Positions 42,598-50,926 of a DNA stretch of 64,000 nt are shown here, in pieces. A program made the translations under genes and the position numbers. The notes under the pieces were generated by a model. The model made no database searches, had not been told where the DNA came from, and saw only the letters and a list, made by a program, of their open reading frames with translations. The stretch comes from Flexivirga oryzae (GTDB taxonomy: Bacteria; Actinomycetota; Actinomycetes; Actinomycetales; Dermatophilaceae): contig NZ_JACHVQ010000001.1 of the NCBI RefSeq assembly GCF_014190805.1, positions 1,860,001-1,924,000 on the forward strand. Direction: 5' to 3'. How positions within the stretch are numbered: position 1 is the first letter of the stretch; each line of letters starts with the position of its first letter.

Positions 42598-42935
42598 TCC
42601 AGCGGGGCATGGTCTGCTGGGCCGATCTCGGCCCAGCCGTCGGCAGCCGACCGGCTAAACGTCGACCAGTCCTGGTGATTCAGGCAGACAGCTTCAACGC
42701 GAGTCGCCTGGGAACAGTGCTTGTGGCCGTGATCACGTCCAACACCGCGTTGGCGGCGATACCGGGCAACGTGTTTTTGCCTGCTGCTGCTACTGGTCTG
42801 CCCCGAGACTCTGTTGTGAACGTCGCTGCTGTTGTCACGCTCAACAAATCAGATCTGGACAATCAGGCCGGCTACGTTCCCGACACTCTGCAGTATGAGG
42901 TTGACCGTGGCCTTCGCCGTGTGATGGGCCTGTGA
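42591..42935 (+). CDS. mazF: MazF/PemK-family endoribonuclease toxin
   Basis: 114 aa. MVCWADLGPAVGSRPAKRRPVLVIQADSFN shows the GSRP..KRRPVLV motif with the catalytic Arg. VAVITSNTALAAIPGNVFL and VVNVAAVVTLNKSDL hold the Ser/Thr of the mRNA-cleavage site. GTG 42591 overlaps the antitoxin; ATG 42609 is an alternative. It cleaves mRNA when unbound by the upstream antitoxin. Confidence 0.88.
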   Translation: MVIQRGMVCWADLGPAVGSRPAKRRPVLVIQADSFNASRLGTVLVAVITSNTALAAIPGNVFLPAAATGLPRDSVVNVAAVVTLNKSDLDNQAGYVPDTLQYEVDRGLRRVMGL

Positions 42936-43086
42936 CCCTCTGACACCAAACACGTCCCGCATGCCGATCGCCTACCGACTTGGTTGCGGCAGCGAATCGT
43001 TCGGTCTCGCCCGTGATCAGCTCAACCTGGTGAGGGTTCTCGGCCTAGACTCGACACACTGGATTTGCCTGTGAAAGGGGTTCGTC

Positions 43087-43257
43087 ATGGGGAGAGTTCT
43101 TTGCGTGTTGCGTCGACACCAGTGGGGGCCGGTGCAATTGGATGAGCGGCGGCCGTACCGGGTATGTGAACGATGCGGAAAGTTCGAAGGCAGCAGCAAG
43201 AACGGTCCCGATGGCTACGACAGGATGCCACCCCAAGTGATCGGCGGTAGCTCCTGA
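43087..43257 (+). CDS. Small zinc-ribbon-like protein, 56 aa
   Basis: ATG 43087 lies behind AAAGGGG. Reads MGRVLCVLRRHQWGPVQ, then DERRPYRVCERCGKFEG and a polar tail ending PPQVIGGSS. Cys6, His11 and Cys-x-x-Cys (VCERC) form a plausible zinc site, as in other tiny actinobacterial proteins with a C...HxW...CxxC layout. No partner is evident. It is on the same strand as the MazEF module but 150 bp away. Confidence 0.6.
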   Translation: MGRVLCVLRRHQWGPVQLDERRPYRVCERCGKFEGSSKNGPDGYDRMPPQVIGGSS

Positions 43258-43318
43258 CGCCTCGTCAGAGTGCGGGGAGGCCCTGTCCAGCGCGTGTTTC
43301 AGACCGAAGCCCGGGCGG

Positions 43319-44740
43319 TCAGCCTCGCGGATCGATGCTGTGGTGCGCCGGCTCGATCCCGTGCAGCGGTGGCTCGCGCCACTGCAGTTCGACCGTCTTG
43401 TCCGCCGGATCGGCCACCAGCTCGATCACGTGCGGCGTCTGGATCATCCGCAGCTGTGCCCGGAACCTGCCGTCCGCCCAGCCACCAGCAGATCGGAAAG
43501 GCACGCCCGCGTCGTCCATCCAGTCGCCAGCCGCCCACGCGCCGGCACCGATCGGCAACTGCCAGGACCGGTCACCGGCGCGGAACTGCGCCAGCCATCC
43601 CGCGTCCGACGCCTGGATCGCCACGGAGTCGACCGACGGTGCGGCGTCGCCGCCGGAACGTGCGAGCGCCCCTGGTGCGTGTGCCGATCCGTCACCAGCC
43701 GGTATGGCGATCGCGGCCTCCGTCAGCCGCCTCGCAAGCTGCGCGTCGGCTGCGTCGGACCCGCCACGGCCGAGCCCCGCCAAAAGGTGGTCCCACACGG
43801 CGTCGAGGACCGACTGCATCTCGGTCGTCTCCGCGGTCATCGCGAGGACCGTGTCCTGCTCGGGCAGCACGAGGCAGAACTGCCCGTACGCGCCGTCGCC
43901 GCGAAAACCGTTGCGGCACATCCAGAACTGGAAGCCGTAGCCGTGACCCCAGTCGAAGGTCGGCTCCTCGACTCCTGACCGGCGGTGCGCTCCGTCGTTC
44001 GGCATCTGCCGTGACGTGGCCAGCTCCACCCAGTCCGCGGGGACCAGCTGGTGGCCGTCCCACTCGCCGCGCTGCAGCAGCAGCTGCCCCAGCCGGGCGA
44101 TCGCGTCCGTCGACACGTGCATTCCGGAGAAGCCGCAGTCGTGTCCGTGCCCGTCCGTGAGCCACGCGGCAGGACCGATGCCGAGCGGCTCGAACAGCCG
44201 TTGCCGCAGGTAGTCCAGCAAACGCACGCCGCTGCTGGCTTCGACCAGGCGCGCCACCGTGTAGGTCGCCAACTGGTTGTAGGTGAAGACGCTGCCCGGC
44301 TCAGCTTCGGGCGGCAGCCGCAGGAACGCCGCCAGCCAGTCGCCGTCCGGGTACACCTCGGGGTCGTCGAGATGCCCTGTCGCCATACGCAAGCAGTCCC
44401 GGACGGTGACTCGGCGCCAGGTGTCGGCCACATCGTCGGGCACCAGCTCGGGGACCAGCTCGGGGACCAGCTCGACGATCGGGTCGTCGAGCCGAAAACG
44501 GTTCTCCCCCATCGCGATCCCGGCCGCGACACTGGTGAAGCTCTTGCTCAGCGAGTAGAGCAGGTTGACCTGGCCGGCCTCGTACGGCGCCCAGTGCGCC
44601 TCCGCGACGACGGACCCGTGCCGCAGCAGCATGAGGCTGTGCACCTCGATGCCGGCGCCCGCCAGCGCGTCGAGGAAGCGGGTGACCGCGGTGGCGTCGA
44701 CCTGCTCGGCGTTCGGGGTGCTCCTGCGCAGGGCGCTCAC
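43319..44740 (-). CDS. Serine hydrolase, class C beta-lactamase/esterase family
   Basis: About 473 aa from GTG 44740, four bases after yebC. Nucleophile motif SLSKSF (SxxK). The second-motif region is FTYNQLATYTVARLVE, where the family often has Tyr-x-Asn. GYGFQFW is near the third motif. It has DWLAAFLRLPPEAEPG and SGMHVSTDAIARLGQLLLQ, typical of PBP4*/EstB-type hydrolases. A C-terminal extension (residues 330-470) is beta-rich. The small in-frame repeat ELVPELVPELVP follows the nucleophile. No signal peptide, so intracellular esterase or peptidase activity is more likely than resistance. Confidence 0.85.
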   Translation of the reverse strand: MSALRRSTPNAEQVDATAVTRFLDALAGAGIEVHSLMLLRHGSVVAEAHWAPYEAGQVNLLYSLSKSFTSVAAGIAMGENRFRLDDPIVELVPELVPELVPDDVADTWRRVTVRDCLRMATGHLDDPEVYPDGDWLAAFLRLPPEAEPGSVFTYNQLATYTVARLVEASSGVRLLDYLRQRLFEPLGIGPAAWLTDGHGHDCGFSGMHVSTDAIARLGQLLLQRGEWDGHQLVPADWVELATSRQMPNDGAHRRSGVEEPTFDWGHGYGFQFWMCRNGFRGDGAYGQFCLVLPEQDTVLAMTAETTEMQSVLDAVWDHLLAGLGRGGSDAADAQLARRLTEAAIAIPAGDGSAHAPGALARSGGDAAPSVDSVAIQASDAGWLAQFRAGDRSWQLPIGAGAWAAGDWMDDAGVPFRSAGGWADGRFRAQLRMIQTPHVIELVADPADKTVELQWREPPLHGIEPAHHSIDPRG

Positions 44741-44744
44741 CGGC

Positions 44745-45515
44745 TCAGTCCTCGGCTTCGAGCTCCGCGAGCACCTCGTCCGGGACATCGCCGTTGGCGT
44801 AGACGTTCTGCACGTCGTCACTGTCCTCGAGCGCCTCGATGATGCGGAACATCTTCTTGGCGCCCTCCTTGTCGAGCGGGACCTCGACGGTCGGCAGGAA
44901 GGACGAATCGGCCGAGTCGTAGTCGACGCCGGCAGCCTGGAGCGACTCGCGCACGGCGACCAGATCCGTTGCCTCCGAGACGATCTCGAAGGACTCGCCG
45001 AGGTCGTTGACCTCTTCGGCGCCGGAGTCGAGCACGACCTCCAGCAGCGAGTCCTCGGTCGCGTCGTCGCCCGGCTGCTTCTTGGGGACGATCACGACAC
45101 CCTTGCGGTTGAACATGAACGCGACGGAGCCGGACTCCCCCATCGAGCCGCCGTTCTTCGACAGCGCGGTGCGCACCTCGGCAACGGCGCGGTTCTTGTT
45201 GTCGGTCAGGCACTCGATGAGCAGCGCGACACCACCGGGCGCGTAACCCTCATAGGTCAGCGCGAGATAGTCGGCGCCGCCGGCCTCCGCACCGGACCCG
45301 CGCTTGACCGCTCGGTCGATGTTGTCGTTGGGGACACTGGACTTCTTCGCCTTCTGGATGGCGTCGAAGAGCGTCGGATTGCCGGCCGGGTCACCACCGC
45401 CGGAGCGTGCCGCAACCTCGATGTTCTTGATCAGCTTGGCGAACAGCTTGCCGCGCTTGGCATCGATCGCTGCCTTCTTGTGCTTCGTCGTCGCCCACTT
45501 GGAGTGACCGCTCAT
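44745..45515 (-). CDS. yebC: YebC/PmpR-family protein (TACO1 family)
   Basis: 256 aa. Signature MSGHSKWATTKHKKAAIDAKRGKLF, then GAGGADYLALTYEGYAPGGVALLIECLTDNKNRA and SFLPTVEVPLDKEGAKKMF. Members are described as transcriptional regulators or as factors easing ribosome stalling at polyproline. Normal length and complete. Confidence 0.95.
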   Translation of the reverse strand: MSGHSKWATTKHKKAAIDAKRGKLFAKLIKNIEVAARSGGGDPAGNPTLFDAIQKAKKSSVPNDNIDRAVKRGSGAEAGGADYLALTYEGYAPGGVALLIECLTDNKNRAVAEVRTALSKNGGSMGESGSVAFMFNRKGVVIVPKKQPGDDATEDSLLEVVLDSGAEEVNDLGESFEIVSEATDLVAVRESLQAAGVDYDSADSSFLPTVEVPLDKEGAKKMFRIIEALEDSDDVQNVYANGDVPDEVLAELEAED

Positions 45516-45661
45516 AGATTCCTCTTCTGACTCGAACGTGCTGGTGACTCGACCGGCAATGTTATCGCCCGGAGCGTGTGGCGACGGAGTCGCCGGGTCA
45601 GCCGGTAGGACTGTGGATCGGATCGGGGTCCCCGCGAAGTATCGGCGGAGCGGGTCGGGGT

Positions 45662-45706
45662 CCCCGCGAAGTACCGGGGAGCGAAGCGGAGGAGGACTTC
45701 GTGGGG
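45662..45706 (-). terminator. Hairpin after pdxT
   Basis: CCCCGCGAAGT (45662-45672) pairs with ACTTCGTGGGG (45696-45706) with one G-T wobble. It lies just after the pdxT stop. The left arm is part of a TCGGGGTCCCCGCGAAGTA unit that also occurs about 30 bp further left, so the element is repetitive. Confidence 0.6.
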
Positions 45707-45709
45707 TGA

Positions 45710-46315
45710 TCAGCGCCTCGTCATACGGAGGAAATATTCGTGGATCCGGTGGTCGCCGGTGACTTCGGGGTGGAACGACGTGGCGAACAGGTTGCCCTGC
45801 CGCACCACGACGATCCGCCCGGCGGCCGGACCGGTGGTGACGGTGCCGAGCACGTGCACGTCCGGGCCGACGGACTCCACCCAGGGTGCGCGAATGAACA
45901 CCGCACGCACCGGCTCGGAGCTCTCCCCCAGCACCTCCGGCATCGAAAGGTCCTCCTCGAAGGAGTCGACCTGCCGGCCGAACGCGTTGCGCCGCACGGT
46001 CACGTCGAGGCCGCCGAGCGTCTCCTGGTCGGCCGTCGCGTCGAGCACCCGGTCGGCGAGCAGGATCATGCCGGCGCAGGAGCCGTATGCCGGCAGCCCG
46101 GCCCGCAACTTCTCCCGCAGCGGATCGCGCAACTCGAACGCGCGCAGCAGCTTGTCCATGGTCGTCGACTCACCACCGGGCAGCACGATGCCGTCGAGAC
46201 CGTCGAGCTCCTCCGGGCGACGCACCAAACGCGTTGTCGCACCGAGGGATTCGAGGGAGCGAGCATGCTCACGGACATCGCCCTGCACCGCCAGCACACC
46301 GATGACTGATTTCAC
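45710..46315 (-). CDS. pdxT: Pyridoxal 5'-phosphate synthase glutaminase subunit PdxT
   Basis: Supplies ammonia from glutamine to PdxS. The class I glutaminase triad is Cys in YGSCAGMILLA with His and Glu in FATSFHPEVTGD. VLAVQGDVREHARSL opens the fold, and LPGGESTTMDKLL is also family-specific. About 201 aa from GTG 46315; GTG 46333 is an alternative. The partner pdxS is not in the window. Confidence 0.95.
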   Translation of the reverse strand: MKSVIGVLAVQGDVREHARSLESLGATTRLVRRPEELDGLDGIVLPGGESTTMDKLLRAFELRDPLREKLRAGLPAYGSCAGMILLADRVLDATADQETLGGLDVTVRRNAFGRQVDSFEEDLSMPEVLGESSEPVRAVFIRAPWVESVGPDVHVLGTVTTGPAAGRIVVVRQGNLFATSFHPEVTGDHRIHEYFLRMTRR

Positions 46316-46387
46316 GCCGTTAGCGTCCCACACGGGTCACCCGACGCCGTCGGCGGTGGCCGGCGGGCGTACGGTCGGCCGGGCAGC

Positions 46388-46583
46388 GTGCGTAGGTCGC
46401 CCCAGTGGGGACGTATGACCGGGATCCGGCCTCCCGACCGTGCACAGGTCTCCCCGGTGGCGACGTATGACCGGGATCCGGCCCCCCGACCGTGCGTAGG
46501 TCTCCCCTGGGGTGACCTACGACCGGAATCCGGCCCCCGGACCGTGCGTAGGTCTCCCCTGGGGTGACCTATGACCACCCCGG
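46388..46583. repeat. 52-bp tandem repeat, 4 units, each with a palindrome
   Basis: Units start at 46388, 46440, 46492 and 46544 (period exactly 52). Each begins GTGCGTAGGTC or GTGCACAGGTC and contains a palindrome of form GTAGGTCtCCCC/GGGGtGACCTAC, then GACCGGGATCCGGCC. Unit 3 is the best palindrome. They fill the region between pdxT and the MMPL gene. Between 46584 and the MMPL start I see an AT-richer stretch with the palindrome at 46673. Confidence 0.9.
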
Positions 46584-46672
46584 CCACCCCTCCCCTCGAC
46601 AACCCTTAACTGCAGACACCACACCCGCGAAAATAAATACCTGCGCGAGACGCCGCCCCTCCGGTAAACTCA

Positions 46673-46682
46673 CGATATATCG
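46673..46682. promoter_or_regulatory. CGATATATCG palindrome, candidate operator of the MMPL gene
   Basis: CGATATATCG followed by CGATA sits 65 bp before the MMPL start in the most AT-rich stretch of the intergenic region. It resembles operators of PadR- or TetR-type repressors that control transporters. No regulator gene is adjacent, so this is tentative. Confidence 0.4.
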
Positions 46683-46747
46683 CGATACTGAGGAAGACTA
46701 AGTAAATCCTTCCGGTCGCGAGACGTGATCTTCGGAGGGGTCATCGG

Positions 46748-48865
46748 ATGGAAAATCGAATCGGCCGACTGGTCTGCGGCCGTCGCAGCAAATACGTGGT
46801 GCTCGTGATCTGGGTGGTGGCGCTCATCACCCTCGGCCCACTGGCGGGCAAACTGTCCGGCGCCCAGGACAACCAGACGTCGTCGTGGCTGCCGGCCAGC
46901 GCCGAGTCGACCAAGGTCTTCGACCAGTTGGGTCCGTTCGTCGATCGCGACAGCATGCCGGCGATCCTCGTCTACCACCGCGCCGGTGGCCTGACGGCGG
47001 CCGACCTGTCCAAGGCGAAGGCCGACGTGGCGACATACACCGACGACACACCGCACCTGGCCGGCAAGGTGATCGGACCGATCCCGTCCAAGGACGGCAC
47101 GACCCTGCAGACCCTCGTGCCGCTGCACATCGACCCCAAGACCGGCTGGAACGACCTACCGAAGACCGCCGACCACCTCAAGGCCATCGCCACGGACGGC
47201 GCGCACGGCATGACCGTGCATCTCGGCGGACCGGTCGGGTTCGGCGCGGACCAGGCATCCGCCTTCTCCGGCATCGACGGCACCTTGTTGTTCGGCACCC
47301 TGGGCGTGGTGATCGTGATCCTGCTGCTCACCTATCGCAGCCCGGTGCTGTGGGTGCTGCCGATCCTGAGCGCGGGCGTCGCACTCACCGCGGCACAGGC
47401 CTTCATCTACCTGCTGGTCGACCACGCGGGGCTGACCGTCAACGGTCAGAGCTACGGCATCCTCACCGTGCTGGTCATCGGTGCCGGCACGGACTACGCG
47501 CTGTTACTGGTCGCGCGATATCGCGAGGAGCTACGCAGGCACGAAGACCGCCACGAGGCAATGGCTTTCGCTCTGCACCGCTCCGAGCCGGCCATTCTGG
47601 CCAGCGGCAGCACGGTCATCCTGGGCATGCTGTGCCTGCTGGCCGCCGAGATGAATTCGACCAAGGGACTGGGACCGGTCGCGGCGCTCGGCATCGTCTT
47701 CGCGCTGCTCGCGATGGTGACGCTGCTGCCGGCACTGCTGGTCACCGTCGGACGCTGGGTGTTCTGGCCGCGGCGTCCCACCTACGGCAGCCCGGAACCC
47801 ACCCGCAGCGGGTTGTGGGCTCGGGTCGGGAGATTCATCCGGCCACGCCCGCGCGCCGTCTGGCTGGTGACGGTCGGTCTGCTGCTGCTCTGCGCGCTCG
47901 GTCTGACCCAGTTGAACTCGCACAGCCTGTCCTCCACCGACAGCTTCATCGGCAACCAGGACTCGGTCGCCGCGACGAAGGTCCTGCAGAGCCACTACGC
48001 GCAGAACAGCGCCGACCCCGTCTACGTCCTGGTCGACACCTCCCGGGCGCAGCGGACGACGAGCGCGCTCACCTCCGCCGGTTTCACTCCGGCGGCGAAG
48101 CCGACGACCCGTGGGGATCGCACCCTGCTGCAAACGGCGATCTCGGGAGATCCGTACAGTTCCAAGGCGTTCGCCCAGGTCAACCACATCCGCGACATCG
48201 CGCACGGCATACCCGATTCACATGCGCTGGTCGGTGGCACGACCGCGATCACGTATGACGTGCAGGAGGCGACCGATCACGACAGCCGGGTGATCATCCC
48301 GTTGACGCTGCTGGTCGTCCTCGTCATCCTCGGTGTCCTGCTCCGGGCGGTCGTGGCACCGGTGGTGCTGATCCTCACCGTGATCGTGTCGTTCGGCGCA
48401 GCGCTCGGCCTGTCGTCGCTGGTGTTCCACTACCTGTTCGGGTTCGCGGGCACCGACCCGTCGCTGCCGCTGTTCGTCTTCGTCTTCCTCGTGGCGCTCG
48501 GGATCGACTACAACATCTTCCTGATGACGCGTGTACGGGAGGAGGCATGGCAACACGGCACCCGCCGCGGAGCGCTCGTCGGTCTCTCCGCGACAGGTGG
48601 AGTCATCACCTCGGCGGGACTGGTGCTCGCATCGACGTTCGCGGTGCTCGGCACCCTCCCGCTGGTCACCTTCGCCGAGATCGGCTTCGCCGTGGCACTC
48701 GGCGTGCTGCTGGACACCATCGTGGTGCGCGCAGTCCTGGTGACTGCCCTGACCCTCGACCTCGGGCCCAAGATCTGGTGGCCGGGCAAGCTGCGAGGCG
48801 TTCCGGACGCGTCCGAGGAGCAGGTCGCGGCCGACGAACTCGCCGAGTCGTCAGTCGGCACCTGA
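46748..48865 (+). CDS. MMPL-family RND transporter
   Basis: 705 aa, 12 predicted TM helices in two halves with two large extracellular loops. TM1 is YVVLVIWVVALITLGPLA. The proton-relay motifs are VIGAGTDYALLLVARYREEL (TM4) and ALGIDYNIFLMTRVREE (TM10), each with the Asp-Tyr pair. Proteins of this family export lipids or toxic compounds. ATG 46748 is preceded by GGAGGGG. The gene overlaps a small gene on the other strand by 15 bp at its end. Confidence 0.93.
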   Translation: MENRIGRLVCGRRSKYVVLVIWVVALITLGPLAGKLSGAQDNQTSSWLPASAESTKVFDQLGPFVDRDSMPAILVYHRAGGLTAADLSKAKADVATYTDDTPHLAGKVIGPIPSKDGTTLQTLVPLHIDPKTGWNDLPKTADHLKAIATDGAHGMTVHLGGPVGFGADQASAFSGIDGTLLFGTLGVVIVILLLTYRSPVLWVLPILSAGVALTAAQAFIYLLVDHAGLTVNGQSYGILTVLVIGAGTDYALLLVARYREELRRHEDRHEAMAFALHRSEPAILASGSTVILGMLCLLAAEMNSTKGLGPVAALGIVFALLAMVTLLPALLVTVGRWVFWPRRPTYGSPEPTRSGLWARVGRFIRPRPRAVWLVTVGLLLLCALGLTQLNSHSLSSTDSFIGNQDSVAATKVLQSHYAQNSADPVYVLVDTSRAQRTTSALTSAGFTPAAKPTTRGDRTLLQTAISGDPYSSKAFAQVNHIRDIAHGIPDSHALVGGTTAITYDVQEATDHDSRVIIPLTLLVVLVILGVLLRAVVAPVVLILTVIVSFGAALGLSSLVFHYLFGFAGTDPSLPLFVFVFLVALGIDYNIFLMTRVREEAWQHGTRRGALVGLSATGGVITSAGLVLASTFAVLGTLPLVTFAEIGFAVALGVLLDTIVVRAVLVTALTLDLGPKIWWPGKLRGVPDASEEQVAADELAESSVGT

Positions 48866-49042
48866 CTGCCGTGACTTCATCTTGGTGATCACGGTCGCGA
48901 TCACGGTCACGCCGATCAGGAAGATCAGCCCCCACAGGCCGACCACCGATCGATCCATGTCGGTCATGAGCGTGATGGAAATCCAGATGACCGCGGACGT
49001 GACGCCACCGAGCAGCCCACTCGCGAAATCCCTGTCGAACAC
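48851..49042 (-). CDS. Small membrane protein, 63 aa, two TM helices
   Basis: GTG 49042 lies behind GAGGGAGG, a strong Shine-Dalgarno. MFDRDFASGLLGGVTSAVIW and GLWGLIFLIGVTVIATVITK are hydrophobic helices with a basic end (MKSRQSGAD). The strong ribosome-binding site and consistent hydropathy support a real gene. Function unknown. Confidence 0.6.
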   Translation of the reverse strand: MFDRDFASGLLGGVTSAVIWISITLMTDMDRSVVGLWGLIFLIGVTVIATVITKMKSRQSGAD

Positions 49043-49164
49043 GGGAAACCTCCCTCGTCGAAACCCTCCGATGGCTAGACAGTATGGGATTCGGGCGTCG
49101 GATCAGCCGAACCGGGCCGGAAATCCCCTCGCGCCGGCCGCGGCCCTCACGGCAGCATGTCCGC

Positions 49165-50001
49165 ATGTCCGACCCATCCCAACGCGCCATCGACGAGACG
49201 CTCCTGGAGTATTACGGCGACAGGTTCGACGAGGCCGACCGCCTCGTCGGCCGATCCGACCAGGGCCGTATCGAATTCGAGCGGACCCAGGAGCTGATCA
49301 CCCGACGTGTGCCGGCCGGTGCGCGGATCCTCGATGTGGGTGGGGCGACCGGTGTGCACGCCGTGCCGCTGGCGGCCCGCGGGGACACGGTGACGCTCAT
49401 CGACCCGGTGCCGTCGCACGTGGCGGCCGCCCGCGCCCACGGCACGTTCGACGTGCAGCTCGGCGACGCCCGGGACCTGCCGCACCCCGACGCGAGCGTG
49501 GACGCCGTGCTGCTGCTCGGGCCGCTGTACCACCTGGTCGCGCGCGAGGACCGTCTCCGAGCGGTGCGCGAGGCCGTGCGGGTGACCCGCCCCGGTGGCT
49601 ACGTCTTCGGTGCGGCCATCTCCCGGACGATGGCGCACGTCTACACCAGCACCATTGCCCCGGCGATGGATCCGGAGCCGGCGCGGCGCTCGCCATACCC
49701 TCCCGACTGGGTCGCCCTGCTGGAGCACGGCACCATCGACGTGTCGCGAAAAGGATTCCCCGGCGGGCATTTTCACCTGTCCGAGGAGTTGGCCGACGAA
49801 CTCACCGACGGCGGGCTCACCGACGTCGAGGTGCACGGCCTCGAAGGCCCGGGTGGTATGCCGCTGGAGGTCGCCCGGACTCACGACGCCACCCTGCGGG
49901 ACGCGGCCATGCTGCTCGCCCGCCGGTTCGGTCAGGCACCGGGGCTGCGTGATCTCAGCCAGCATCTCCTCGGCATCGGGCGGGTGCCGAGTCCCGGGTG
50001 A
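49165..50001 (+). CDS. SAM-dependent methyltransferase (class I)
   Basis: 278 aa from ATG 49165 (MSDPSQRAIDETLLEYYGD). Motif I is RILDVGGATGVHAVPLA, motif II VTLIDPVPSHVAAAR, then LGDARDLPHPDASVDAVLLLGPLYHL (motif III/IV region) and RPGGYVFGAAISR. It belongs to the small-molecule methyltransferase group. The substrate cannot be read from sequence. Confidence 0.88.
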   Translation: MSDPSQRAIDETLLEYYGDRFDEADRLVGRSDQGRIEFERTQELITRRVPAGARILDVGGATGVHAVPLAARGDTVTLIDPVPSHVAAARAHGTFDVQLGDARDLPHPDASVDAVLLLGPLYHLVAREDRLRAVREAVRVTRPGGYVFGAAISRTMAHVYTSTIAPAMDPEPARRSPYPPDWVALLEHGTIDVSRKGFPGGHFHLSEELADELTDGGLTDVEVHGLEGPGGMPLEVARTHDATLRDAAMLLARRFGQAPGLRDLSQHLLGIGRVPSPG

Positions 50002-50029
50002 CGGCACCGCACCTCCGTAGACTCTCGGC

Positions 50030-50518
50030 ATGCCACAGGTCAGCGCAGAGGTGTGGATCCCCGTCGGTGTCGACGTCGCGTTCGCGGTGAGCCAGACGAC
50101 CGGGGAGGTCCGGCTCCGGTGGGATCCGTTCATCCGGGCCCAGCGGCTGCTCGACGCCGAACGCCCCGGTGTCGGTGTCCACACGCTGACCCGGGCGCGC
50201 GTGGGTCCGCGGATGACGAGCAGGTATGTCTCCTATCGCCCGCCGACGAGCGTCGGCATGACGATGGAGCAGGGGCCGTGGTTCTTCGAAACCTTCGGCG
50301 GCGGATGGCGATTCGTCCCCGCGGAGCGTGATGGTGTGTCCGGCACGACCGCCCGGTGGAAGTACACCTACTCCATCAGACCGGCCTGGTTGCGGTTCAT
50401 CGCCGAACCCGTCGGGCAGTGGCTGCTCGGCCGGGAGATCCGGGCACGGATCGCGGCATACGCGAAGGCGTGCGTGGATCCGGCGGTCGTCGCCGCGGCC
50501 ACGTCCGGGACCGGCTGA
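50030..50518 (+). CDS. SRPBCC-fold (START/polyketide cyclase-like) protein
   Basis: 162 aa. MPQVSAEVWIPVGVDVAFAV starts a helix-grip fold. EVRLRWDPFIRAQRLLDAERPGVGV, SVGMTMEQGPWFFETFGGGWRFVP and TARWKYTYSIRPAWLRFIAEPVG match ligand-binding SRPBCC proteins. It follows the methyltransferase by 28 bp and may share its transcript. Ligand unknown. Confidence 0.8.
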   Translation: MPQVSAEVWIPVGVDVAFAVSQTTGEVRLRWDPFIRAQRLLDAERPGVGVHTLTRARVGPRMTSRYVSYRPPTSVGMTMEQGPWFFETFGGGWRFVPAERDGVSGTTARWKYTYSIRPAWLRFIAEPVGQWLLGREIRARIAAYAKACVDPAVVAAATSGTG

Positions 50519-50542
50519 ACGGAAAATCAGCTGCGTGCAATG

Positions 50543-50565
50543 AGTTACCTAGTTACCTTGGTCCC
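50543..50565 (+). promoter_or_regulatory. Tandem AGTTACCT repeat directly before the 50566 gene
   Basis: AGTTACCTAGTTACCT (50543-50558) is two perfect 8-bp direct repeats ending seven bases before the ATG. There is no good Shine-Dalgarno. The place and form suggest an operator or a leaderless promoter. Confidence 0.4.
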
Positions 50566-50856
50566 ATGGTTACCGAATTCGCCCGGGTCCAGCTGGGCGT
50601 CCGCATGGACAAGAACCTGGTGAAGGTGCTCAAGGGGCTCGCCGAGTTCAACGACGAGACCCTCGGGGAACTGCTCGAGAAGATCGTGCTGCACTCCTTC
50701 GACCCGGTCCCCGGCGACGAGGGCGAGTCCTGCGCGAGCCCGCACAGCAGGCGCGCGCTGGAGGTCATCGACACGCTTCGCACGATGTATGACGTGCCGG
50801 CGGATCCGCATGCCAGCCGCGGCTTTCCGCGCGACACGGCCGACGGTGGGGACTGA
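50566..50856 (+). CDS. Small conserved helical protein, 96 aa
   Basis: MVTEFARVQLGVRMDKNLVKVLKGLAEF then NDETLGELLEKIVLHSFDPVP. The first 45 residues look like a ribbon-helix-helix or short helical DNA-binding unit, as in RHH regulators with an R-x-D-K-x-L-x-K-x-L-K pattern. The C-terminal part, ALEVIDTLRTMYDVPADPHAS, is helical. If it is an RHH protein, the direct repeat just upstream would be its own operator. Not assigned to a named family. Confidence 0.6.
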   Translation: MVTEFARVQLGVRMDKNLVKVLKGLAEFNDETLGELLEKIVLHSFDPVPGDEGESCASPHSRRALEVIDTLRTMYDVPADPHASRGFPRDTADGGD

Positions 50857-50871
50857 CCGGCACACCGGGCG

Positions 50872-50909
50872 CACTGCAGGACCGGACGAGGCCGCCCGGT
50901 CCTGCAGTG
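50872..50909. terminator. Bidirectional terminator hairpin
   Basis: Perfect 14-bp stem: CACTGCAGGACCGG (50872-50885) and its complement (50896-50909), with a 10-nt loop. It lies between the convergent ends of the 50566 gene and the sedolisin gene. Confidence 0.8.
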
Positions 50910-50926
50910 TTCCCGCCCCGGTCGGC

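Noticed and set aside
43319..44740. Antibiotic-resistance beta-lactamase
   Set aside because: No signal peptide, long C-terminal extension and PBP4*/esterase-type motifs point to a serine hydrolase rather than a resistance enzyme.
45600..45706. Small gene between yebC and pdxT
   Set aside because: Only a repeated hairpin-forming GGGGTCCCCGCGAAGTA sequence is present; no ribosome-binding site or coding bias.
46388..46583. CRISPR-like array
   Set aside because: Units are contiguous 52-bp repeats without unique spacers and no cas genes are nearby.
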